Source: Brassica napus (taxonomy: Eukaryota > Streptophyta > Magnoliopsida > Brassicales > Brassicaceae). From it: 64,000 nucleotides of DNA. The notes beneath the pieces were generated by a model, which did not search any database, was not told the origin of the DNA, and worked only from the letters and a program-made list of their open reading frames with translations. Position 1 is the first letter of the stretch, and each line of letters opens with the position of its first letter. Of this stretch, positions 56,140 to 64,000 are shown one piece after another. Both the position numbers and the translations under genes were made by a program. The DNA lies in the NCBI RefSeq assembly GCF_020379485.1, contig NC_063446.1, positions 19,045,525 through 19,109,524 on the forward strand. The letters are read 5' to 3'.

Positions 56140-57306
56140 ATGGACCAAAATAAAATCGATGGATCAACACATGATGATGATAATGATAGATCTCTGTCAA
56201 TAGAGCATGTTCCCCTCGACCTAATGGGCGAGATTCTCTCAAGACAGCCAGCTAAATCGATTGGGAGTTCTCGCTCTGTCTCTAAGTTATGGTCTTCCAT
56301 CACCACAACTCAAGGTTTCATCAAGTCATTCGCTGCTAGGTCATCGGAATCATCACAGCCTTGTGATCTGCTAATCTTCAGCAAACGCGACAAGCTGTTT
56401 GTTTTCTCCTTTCCTCAAACAGAGAGTTATCAATTTAAAATCCCCCGTGATGGTTTCCTTCAGCGCTACGATTCCGTCCACGGCTTGGTTTACTTGGAAA
56501 CTTCTACGCAGCTCATGATTTGGAATCCAACCATGAAACGGTTCTTCACTTTACCTGAACCTGAAGGCAGCGAGGGCAAATACATCACAGGATCTTTGGG
56601 ATATGATCCTATTGACTGTAAATACAAAGCATTGTGCCATCTTACAGGAGACAAGATTGGGATTCTTACATTGGGATCGCAGGAGTCATGGAGAATACTA
56701 TCCCAAGGCTTCCCAAGTCATTCTCGACGCATGTCAGATTGTGTGATATGCATTAATGGAGTCATATACTATCAATGTTTTTCTGGTCTTTCTCTGGCTC
56801 ATGCCATTATGAGCTTTCATGTCAGGTCTGAAAAGTTCCATTTGATAAATTATCCGTCCAGGGATGGTTGCTTTTTCGTATCTTATGAGGGAAGACTAGC
56901 TTTGATGGTAAGCTCCAATGGCCACTCTGGTATTGAATTGTGGATCTTGGTGAACGCAGAGAATCACGAATGGGTATACAAACACTTTCCTACACCTTAT
57001 CTTCGTCAGACATTTTGGGTTTTGAGGGATATGAAGTTGAAAGGTGTTACTGACGCAGGTGAGTTTATCTATGTTTATACACCATTCTCCATTTATACAC
57101 GTCGTGGGGACCTTATTCACCTAAGTTCTGATGATTGGAGTGGGTTCATAGTTATATATTTTGATCCGAAGGAAAACAGTTCAAGAGAAGTTAAGTTTCT
57201 AGGAATTTCAATTGACGATTTAAAGCGACTCCGTGTACTTGGATCCGAACTTATAGAAGGTTTAAGTGTTGTACCAAATCACATTGAGAGTCTCATGTCA
57301 TTGTAA
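56140..57306 (+). CDS. F-box protein with F-box-associated (FBA type) domain
   Basis: Intronless, 388 residues from the ATG at 56140 (MDQNKIDGSTHDDDNDRSLS). The F-box spans about residues 19-60 (IEHVPLDLMGEILSRQPAKS, SRSVSKLWSSITTTQGFIKS). Next come FAARSS and a beta-rich F-box-associated domain with HGLVYLETSTQLMIWNPTMK, ITGSLGYDPIDCKYKALCHL and SGIELWILVNAENHEWVYKH. F-box proteins bring substrates to SKP1-CUL1 ubiquitin ligases through the FBA domain; the target is unknown. The canonical LP of the F-box is changed (LSRQPAKS), which may or may not affect SKP1 binding. This is the intact paralogue of the frameshifted gene at 37098-38265; upstream and downstream flanks were duplicated with it. 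Confidence 0.88.
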   Translation: MDQNKIDGSTHDDDNDRSLSIEHVPLDLMGEILSRQPAKSIGSSRSVSKLWSSITTTQGFIKSFAARSSESSQPCDLLIFSKRDKLFVFSFPQTESYQFKIPRDGFLQRYDSVHGLVYLETSTQLMIWNPTMKRFFTLPEPEGSEGKYITGSLGYDPIDCKYKALCHLTGDKIGILTLGSQESWRILSQGFPSHSRRMSDCVICINGVIYYQCFSGLSLAHAIMSFHVRSEKFHLINYPSRDGCFFVSYEGRLALMVSSNGHSGIELWILVNAENHEWVYKHFPTPYLRQTFWVLRDMKLKGVTDAGEFIYVYTPFSIYTRRGDLIHLSSDDWSGFIVIYFDPKENSSREVKFLGISIDDLKRLRVLGSELIEGLSVVPNHIESLMSL

Positions 57307-57686
57307 TAATTGGTTTTTCGTTTTGTCTTAGACTGACACTTGTGTAATTTTTTTTTACTATTTTTCCCAACAATGACAGCAACAACCTGATGAGATTGTA
57401 TTTGAGAAAGAAGTGAACGTGGCCATTAGTTTCCATATTACTTTTTATGTAGTGGGATTATGTTTCCTTAAGTTTAGGATGTTTTGCTTTTTACCCACGT
57501 TTCATGTTTCACGTAGTTAGTTTATTTATTTAGTTTTGTATTTAAGTATCACTTGGGAAGAGAATGAGAGGAGAATTGAAGAGAAAATTGTGGTAACTTC
57601 GGTAGAGTTTGGCTGAAAGTTTAAACTGTCCAACGAAAAACTATGATTGGTAAAAATTAGAACAAAGTAAGTAAGTTTTTATTTTA
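57307..57686. other. Region between F-box gene and Copia element
   Basis: The first 80 bases match the downstream flank of the other F-box copy. Beyond about 57390 the sequence is unrelated to that copy. The end of the F-box duplication and the Copia insertion are thus about 300 bp apart. Confidence 0.5.
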
Positions 57687-57691
57687 ATTGT

Positions 57692-57982
57692 TGTTGTAAT
57701 TAGAGAGTTTAGAGAATGAATATTTTTATGTTATTAATGATCAATGGGTTCCTTTATATAAGGATTACAAGATGAAGATAAATGAAAAGTATCCAAAACC
57801 TAAACTCACTAGGATTAGGAAAGAGTTTCCTTTTTTCCAAGCTTTGTGGCTGCCTCTCTCTCTCCTGAAGTCGGTTCTCTCTCTCCTCTCTCTAGGGCTT
57901 CGGCCATCTCCCCATCTTCTAGGTATTTGGCCGGTCTTGGACCGGGCCTGGTTAATGACAATCCACTTCATGATTTATAACA
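57692..57982 (-). repeat. Copia 3' LTR (left, 291 bp)
   Basis: Aligned with the right LTR apart from substitutions and the absence of about 43 bp between two ATTAGGAAA words, of which only one copy remains here. Bounded outside by ATTGT and inside by the polypurine tract. Confidence 0.92.
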
Positions 57983-58920
57983 CTCCCCCTGGGATGCCAT
58001 AACCATATAGGATTTGTAGTACGCTTCATGTTGCCTCATTAAAACCTTATCAGGACAACCCAGTGGGACAAAACCATGATGAAGGAAAAAGAGTACAACA
58101 CGCACTATTCCCCCTGATGTGAACCTCAGTGTAGGTTTCTACATTCTACGCATCTGGTGCGTGATCTTTCATGTATATGTAGGAAGGGAGTAATCGGCCA
58201 AGTTCATTACTAAGCCGTATCTAGACCACTTCGACCTCTTAGGTCGTTTCTCATGTCTCTTGACATCGAGTGTCCCGGTAAAGCATGTGTGCTAAACAAT
58301 ATGAACCATATTGTCCTCGGAGATCACTATTTGGTCTTTGCAAATCGTGTTTGCATGTGTCCATGGTCTAGACGTGTTTGTCTATTGTCAAACTCTTTAC
58401 TTTGGCCATTATAATTACCATCGACCATGTATCAATCTGGTCGATCTATGTTCGGGTCATAGACCTCGTTCATACGTGTCCACTACTTGTCTCATGAGTG
58501 TTCAAGATCAATGATCATTACTGTGAGTTTATAATCTCTTATTATGGCTCTGCGGCCGAACACTCTCATGGATGTGGACATCGGTTTCTTTGCATTAGGT
58601 AATGCCATATTCATTATTCTTTGCATTCCTATCTTAATGATGATGATGTTGTCTCATGACCTCAGTTGATGTGGATCATATCACACGCTAAGTATACATT
58701 ATTAGGTCATGGACTTCGGCTTTCACGAGCTTATGGACTACAATACTCTATATCCGACAGGTAAGGATAGATTAAACATCTCCTCTTATCCTTACGACAA
58801 AACTTTGTGGAGTTTATACACCAGCAGACCGTTCTGCTATGCCAGATCCTTAAGGGATCTGATTGTCGGATTGCAACCTGATGGTTGATCTTTTCTACTA
58901 GCCCGTGATCAAAGGATAAG

Positions 58921-59025
58921 AGCCAGACTCCTTTTAGCAGAAGGGGCCAGACGCCTTTATCTGAAAGCCGGATGCCTTTTAGCTTAAGGGCTGGACGTCT
59001 TTAGTCGAAGGACCGGACGCCTACA
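58921..59025. repeat. Short tandem repeat inside the Copia element, period about 24 bp
   Basis: Five imperfect units around a (C/G)CCGGACGCCTTT core: GCCAGACTCCTTTTAGCAGA, GGCCAGACGCCTTTATCTGA, GCCGGATGCCTTTTAGCTTA, GCTGGACGTCTTTAGTCGAA and ACCGGACGCCTACAG. It lies about 0.9 kb inside the 3' LTR. No protein repeat could be assigned. Confidence 0.75.
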
Positions 59026-60179
59026 GATACGTTATGTATCAGTCTACTAACCTCTTTTAGGTTTAGTACAAACACAAGGGATTTCAAATGTATATGGACT
59101 ATTATTGGATTGTCTTTTATACAACTCCAAGATCATGCGTGATCACTTTCTTTTACATACTATATGCAGCTGCTTTTCAGTACATGAATCAGCTTAGGAA
59201 CAAAGCTGTTCTTTCAATTTTATCCAGTGATCCATATGCTACTACATCATTGTATCTAATTTCTTTCTTATGACCAGACCATTGTCAATTTTGAAATCTG
59301 TAGCAGCAACCACCACATAAGAGTTTATGTCCTTATAATCTGTTCTTTTGATCTCTGTGAGTACCTTGTGTAACAAGCTATAATCTAATGCTGTTAGTAG
59401 GAAAACATGAACACTCTAGACCTCGGGATCATGTGACTTTTCTCACGGTTTCTTTATCTCACAAGATCCATCTATTTCACTGGTTTATCATATGGCGTTT
59501 CTGTATATGTATATGGCCAATACGCCCATCTCTCTTTTAGATACTTTGAACCTCCACGTTTATCTAATCTTTATTCTTTATGATCTTTTATGAGTACTCT
59601 TTCGTGGGTTCATGATCCTCGCTTATCTTTTTATGTTCAAGTGCTATAACTTTATGTATCTTTATACAAATGTGTGTGTGTGTGTCGACACTTTCATGTG
59701 GTTTCATTATGTTCCAGACATGATCTGATCACTTTGAGATTTCATTATCCAGGACATTTGTTACCTAGTAGCTTGGCGTCCCAAGCCACATGGTTTGGTA
59801 CCTTAGATGTGTAGCTGCGCAGCCTTTTCTCAATGTCTGGTATGGTTTCTCTTATAATCTCGGATCTGTATTCTATGCACCATTATTTTCTATCCGAGAT
59901 TCCTTTATCTTATGGAACACTTGGTCTATCTTGTATAGACTCAATAGCAACTTGACTATGTCTCTTCTAGGACATTCATTTGGTGCTAAGCTGGTTAGTC
60001 TTTTTTTTTTCTTTTCGGGTCAGTGTCCGGCCTTTCAATTAGCTTCTCTATTGGCTAGCTTTGTATAATCTTTCTTTGGACGTCTTAAATCATAATCTCT
60101 AGTCCGAGGATCTTACCAAGACAATGATGGTTTAAAACCATTCTTATCATTCTTTATCCAGCTTATAATCTTTCTCCTT

Positions 60180-60330
60180 TAATGTTTGGATAGACGGATG
60201 CAATCCGTGTACTTGGCCACAATCTGATCACCCATGTTTGGCTCAAGTTTTCTTTATAAATCGTGGGAGAAAGTAATACTCCTATCCAACATATATTCTC
60301 AATCCTCTTCTGAGGTTCCATCTTAGACGG
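60180..60330 (-). pseudogene. Trace of Copia integrase C-terminal region
   Basis: The minus strand in this stretch reads, across frames, KMEPQKRIENICWIG-like and later ARFADC-like pieces. These match the pattern KMGPQRRLGIYVGY...FTARFADCHF that ends the integrase core region in plant Copia pol. Several frameshifts separate the pieces. This shows that pol was once present, so the element is not a gag-only derivative. Confidence 0.5.
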
Positions 60331-61329
60331 CACATATATGTATGTGGTGGTTTATTCAAAATCTCTTAAGATGGTGTATGTCTGGTTTTATGACCCGTAT
60401 TCAACCTGAGATGGGAATATCTATGCTCACTTATATGGCCTGATGCATATTGTCATTCTATACATGTAAATTCATAATGTCCCCAAGCTTATAGATTGTA
60501 GAATCTTAGTCTTATAGATAATGGCTTATATGGCCGAACCTTTATAGGTAATGGCCTCTCCGGCCGGTTATGGTCCTTGCGGCCGACCTGTTCATAACAT
60601 GGTCTTTAGACCATAATGGTACACGAACTTGTATTATTGATCATGGGTTTATCCTCTCTCCCCCTCATGAACATACTATAATTTCGTGATGCTTGGGACA
60701 ATAAAGCCTGATGAGTTTCCCTTGTGTACATGTTACACAATGTGAGATCTTTTATGGGATAACTCTTTGTACCTTTTCAATTTCAATCTTTGCATCAAGT
60801 TTTAGACTAGGATGGCTAATCCTATCATGCCATATAGTGTATAATTTTGTGGGATATATCAGTATAGTCACCACTTCTCTTGCCTCTTATCATACTGATC
60901 TGTAGCATAGTTTTAAATCAGTAGAGATCATAGGTATAGTCTTGACCATTTTCTTATAAGGTCTTAGGCGTTTTTGTTTCTTTCTTTGAATCCGAAGGAA
61001 CTTGTTTCCTTCTTGCCCATTGTTTCTATTTGGAAACCATTTATAACTCAATGGGTCACATATCATTGGGTGTGTATAATGCCCTTTAGGCAATGCCTTA
61101 GCCATAGTTTCTTTACTAGGCTTACTATACCCCTTTCATGATTTCTTACTTGGTATCATGCCCTTTAGGCAACTCTTTTATCAATGGAAACATTCATATG
61201 TTCAAATAAGATCAGGCAAGATTCAATATACTCAAAACCAATTCCATTATATATAAAAAAATCGTGAATGACAATTAGGTTAAAGCAAATCACAAATCAA
61301 GGACTTAAAATGTCGAGATCCTCTTAGTT

Positions 61330-61962
61330 AATAAACATGCCGGCCACTCCTTGAGTTATATTGGACACGGCTCCCTTGGATTCATCCTGATCCATTGCCT
61401 CAAGATATTTCATCTCACTGCTTTTCTTTAGCATCTTATTACTCTGCTCAGTTAGTAATAGGTATGAGAGCAGATCATTATAGGTGGTGAAACCTTTTTC
61501 TCAGATATGTTGTAACAATAGATTTCTTGGATCGGCTGTGAGGAAGGTCTTTTCCAGTAAATCCTCCTCTGTTACCACTTCACCACATAGTCTCAGTTTG
61601 TAAACGACTTTGGACAAAGCAAAGTGATATTCATCCACAGACTCAAAGTCTTGGTATCTGAGACTCATTCATTCATGTCTGACTTTTGGTAATAACACTA
61701 TAGTGTATCTGGACTTTAATTATGTTCAAAGGTCATGAGGATTCTCAATATGTAGATACTGATTTCTCAGTTCCTTAGTGAGATGATGGCGCATTATTGT
61801 AAAGGCTCTTAACTTTTCACTTCTAGTTGCATAATCACCCTTAATGATACTCCTTTCGAGTCCTCTTAATTTCAGAGTAACTGAAGTGTTCATTGCCCAT
61901 TCTAGATAATTATCTCCAGAGAGATTTAGAATGGCATAATCCATGGGTTCAAATCTCGGCAT
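61330..61962 (-). pseudogene. Copia gag, frameshifted
   Basis: From the ATG at 61962 the minus strand reads MPRFEPMDYAILNLSGDNYL, EWAMNTSVTLKLRGLERSII and SEKLRAFTIMRHHLTKELRN, ending at HIENPHDL with a stop near 61726. Gag-like sequence continues in other frames (RYQDFESVDEYHFALSKVVY, GEVVTEEDLLEKTFLTADPR) to about 61330. At least two frameshifts are needed to join them. This is the DUF4219/UBN2-type gag of plant Copia elements. It is only distantly similar to the gag fragment at 41220-42011. Confidence 0.8.
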
Positions 61963-63460
61963 CTGAAATCATATTATCAATTTTTTTTTATTTAGAATTC
62001 TTGCAACCAATTCAAATAATCAGTGCATATGATTTCATAAGTTTATTTATAATACTTGGACCACACGGTCATGTATTGTGATGCCTAGACCTCACGGCCA
62101 TATTAGTGATACAACGATCTTATGGATCAGATCATAATGCAGTCTGGGTCATATGACCATCCGGATACTAGGCTACACGGCCACATAGATATGCATTAAG
62201 CCAAACGGCTTTAATCTCAATCAAGGGCACAAGGCCGCGGGTATAATCAATGCTTTAGGCCACACAGTCGTTCGGTATGTTTCGTAACACAATGTCACAC
62301 AATCCATATCAATTAAGTTTACCAATTTCAAGGTTGGTAATGTTTCAGCTAAATTTTTAGAATCAAGTAATCTAGCAACCTAACTCTCATTCAATATGTA
62401 GATATTCCTAATCTTTAAATCAATCTTTCAAGCTTTAAGTAATGAGAGATTTAAGGTTTCAAGGCCTTTAGGAATATAAATCGAGATTAAGGGTTTCAAA
62501 GCCTTAAGATTTTGATTAGATCTATCAATCAATCTATCAATCATAAAATCTCAGATTATCAATCAATATTTATTCAATTTCAAAATCAATTTTCAATTTA
62601 GGTTTTTAGGGTTTTGATTTTATTAATCAAACAATTTTGATTTCAAGGTGATCAATTTTAATCTCAATCAATAAGTTTTTAATAGTTTTCGAATTAGGGT
62701 TTTAGGGATTTCGAAAAACTTTGATCTTTGATCAAAGAGATTTGATTTGAGATTCAAAACCTTTAAGGTTCTGATTTTAATTGATCAATAGATCAATCTC
62801 GATTTAGTGTTTAGGGGATCGGACTTATTCGAGCTCCGATTTACTCTTTAGGTTTGATCTATTATCATATGACTTTCATCTTTAAGGATTAGATTTTAGG
62901 GTTTCAATCTTTACAAAACAACCAAATTTGATTTATGTTCTCAGAATTAGGATTACCTTTGTTTTGCAGATTGTAGAAACCAGACCTCCAAGATGAACGG
63001 ATGAACCTCGGACGCGAGCTGCGACGCGGACGCGAGCTGTCTTCTTCCTATCGGGTCTCGAGCTAGTTGATTGGGAACTCAAGCTGGCTGTGATTCGAAC
63101 TGGAAACTGAGGTCATCTAGGATCAGGAACACCTTAGTGCTGGAGCTGATCAGATGCTGACGAGCTGGAACACAATCTAGGACGAATTAGGGTTCTTCGG
63201 GATTAGGGTTCCAAAGACCAAGACGGCGCTGCGTATTGTTTCTGCGAGTGAGGGCGCGTCTGAGATCGGATCGACGAACGGTTTGCGTTGATGGATCCGT
63301 CTCGTCAAGAGCTTCAAGATGATATGTGGATCGTCGTCTGGTTCCTCAGGGTTGGAGAGATCGATCGATTTTAAGTTACGCCGGATTTAGGGTTTATGTG
63401 TGACGGATTTTTAGGTTAAGGTTTTGTCTCAGGGTTTTGGAGTCTATCGTGCTGATAACG
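61963..63460 (-). other. Long 5' leader of the Copia element
   Basis: About 1.5 kb separate the 5' LTR from gag, much more than the usual one or two hundred bases. 62060-62320 is built from repeated words around ACACGGCC/CACGGCCA. 62380-62940 is rich in ATCAATC/TTTGATT. 62990-63400 is GC-richer and contains CTCGGACGCGAGCTGCGACG and a GATTAGGGTTCC-like stretch that might be captured host sequence. No open frame is convincing. Confidence 0.5.
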
Positions 63461-63801
63461 TGTTGTAATTAGAGAGTTTAGAGACCGAATATTTCTATGT
63501 TATTAATGATCAAGGGGGTTTCTTTATATAAGGATTACAAGATGAAGATAAATGGAAAGTATCCAAAACCTAAACTCACTAGGATTAGGAAAACTACTAA
63601 TACATAATAATGGAAATATTACATCTATTAGGAAAAGGAAAGGGTTTCTTTTTCTCCAAGCTCTGTGGCCGCCTCTCTCTCTCCTGAAGTCGGTTCTCTC
63701 TCTTCTCTCTCTAGGGCTTCGTCCATCTCTCCATCTTCTAGGTATTGAGCCGGTCTTGGATCGGACTTGGTTAATGACAATCCACTCCATGATTTATAAC
63801 A
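63461..63801 (-). repeat. Copia 5' LTR (right, 341 bp)
   Basis: Begins TGTTGTAATTAGAGAG on the plus strand and ends GATTTATAACA. It retains the segment between two ATTAGGAAA direct repeats that is missing from the other LTR. The adjacent GTGCTGATAACG inside the element is the primer-binding-site region on the minus strand. Confidence 0.92.
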
Positions 63802-63806
63802 ATTGT

Positions 63807-64000
63807 GACACATTTCAACTTTTGCTGATTTTATATGCTATTTCATCTGACCATCTAAATAATATTGGTAAGCCAGAAAACGGTTCAAACGCCACCAATC
63901 AAAACCAAATATGTTCCCAAACATAGACGTCTAAAGCTAATCACTTTTCTTTATCCTTTTGCAATTGTTGTTCTTAAGAAGCCGGTTAAGCGACAATGAT
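63807..64000. other. Intergenic DNA at the end of the window
   Basis: Continues the host sequence interrupted by the Copia element at ATTGT. No feature was recognised in the remaining 194 bases. Confidence 0.5.

Larger units (their letters stand above)
57687..63806 (-). mobile_element. Full-length Copia LTR retrotransposon, decayed
   Basis: Two LTRs (57692-57982 and 63461-63801) are flanked by the 5-bp duplication ATTGT (57687-57691 and 63802-63806). On the minus strand the LTRs read TGTTATAAATC to ATTACAACA, the standard TG...CA. A purine tract (AGGGGGAG) abuts the left LTR, and a primer-site-like CGTTATCAGCACGA abuts the right LTR, so the element reads right to left. A decayed gag lies at 61330-61962 and an integrase-end trace at about 60180-60330. 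No open pol remains. Total length 6110 bp. The LTR carries a TATA-like CTTATATAAAGG on the minus strand. Confidence 0.9.

Noticed and set aside
63524..63926. Frames in and beyond the Copia LTR
   Set aside because: They are LTR sequence read as protein, with near-identical shadows at 57765-58002 in the other LTR.
1..64000. CRISPR arrays, operons or bacterial-type features
   Set aside because: All organised features are those of a plant nuclear genome; the short tandem repeats have no repeat-spacer structure.

Overview
This window looks like nuclear DNA of a flowering plant, most likely a Brassicaceae species. It is AT-rich, its genes have GT-AG introns, and plant-specific families are present: ATL RING-H2, patellin, ECA1-like secreted peptide, ZED1-related kinase and FBA-type F-box. 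Stowaway-like, PIF/Harbinger, hAT-like, Helitron-like and Copia elements fill much of the space between genes. From memory, not from a search, the gene order ATL35-like, MLH1, PATL5-like, LisH/RanBPM protein, SPRY protein matches Arabidopsis thaliana chromosome 4 around At4g09110 to At4g09340.

Layout. 1-2.5 kb is intergenic with one Stowaway-like MITE. 2.5-6.7 kb is a complete but mutated PIF/Harbinger transposon bounded by a TTA target duplication. 7-10.3 kb carries an intronless FCP1/CTD-phosphatase-like gene (+) and a five-exon coiled-coil gene (-). 11.3-14.2 kb is a tandem duplication of an ECA1-like gene: one copy intact, one copy destroyed by an insertion. 15.7-20.6 kb holds an ATL RING-H2 ubiquitin ligase (+) and a complete 16-exon MLH1 gene (-). 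22.5-25 kb contains a Helitron-like terminus, a possible SINE and relics. 25.7-28.1 kb is a PATL5-like patellin and 29.1-29.5 kb a small membrane protein. 30.7-32.2 kb is a gene relic split by a hAT-type MITE, followed by a 41-bp triplication and a 33-base C run. 35-38.3 kb has a ZED1-related pseudokinase and a frameshifted F-box gene. 39-44 kb contains an NPH3-like relic and two copies of an RPA/DUF223 OB-fold pseudogene that flank a rearranged Copia gag fragment. 45-51 kb has a GID8-like LisH-CTLH gene, a SPRY fragment and a SPRY gene with a likely frameshift. 51-56 kb is AT-rich with degenerate tandem repeats. 56.1-57.3 kb is the intact paralogue of the F-box gene. 57.7-63.8 kb is a full-length, minus-oriented, decayed Copia retrotransposon with LTRs and a 5-bp target duplication.

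The cellular genes do not form one pathway. MLH1 acts in mismatch repair and meiotic recombination. The ATL, F-box and GID8-like proteins belong to ubiquitin-ligase systems. The patellin is a membrane-trafficking, lipid-binding protein. The pseudokinase belongs to a family of immune adaptors. I found no obviously new multi-gene system. The unusual material is structural: nested insertions with internal empty-site controls, a filler-like Copia patch between duplicated pseudogenes, and paralogous F-box genes in which one copy has lost its F-box reading frame. Exon boundaries were placed by hand from GT/AG sites, reading phase and remembered family sequence.
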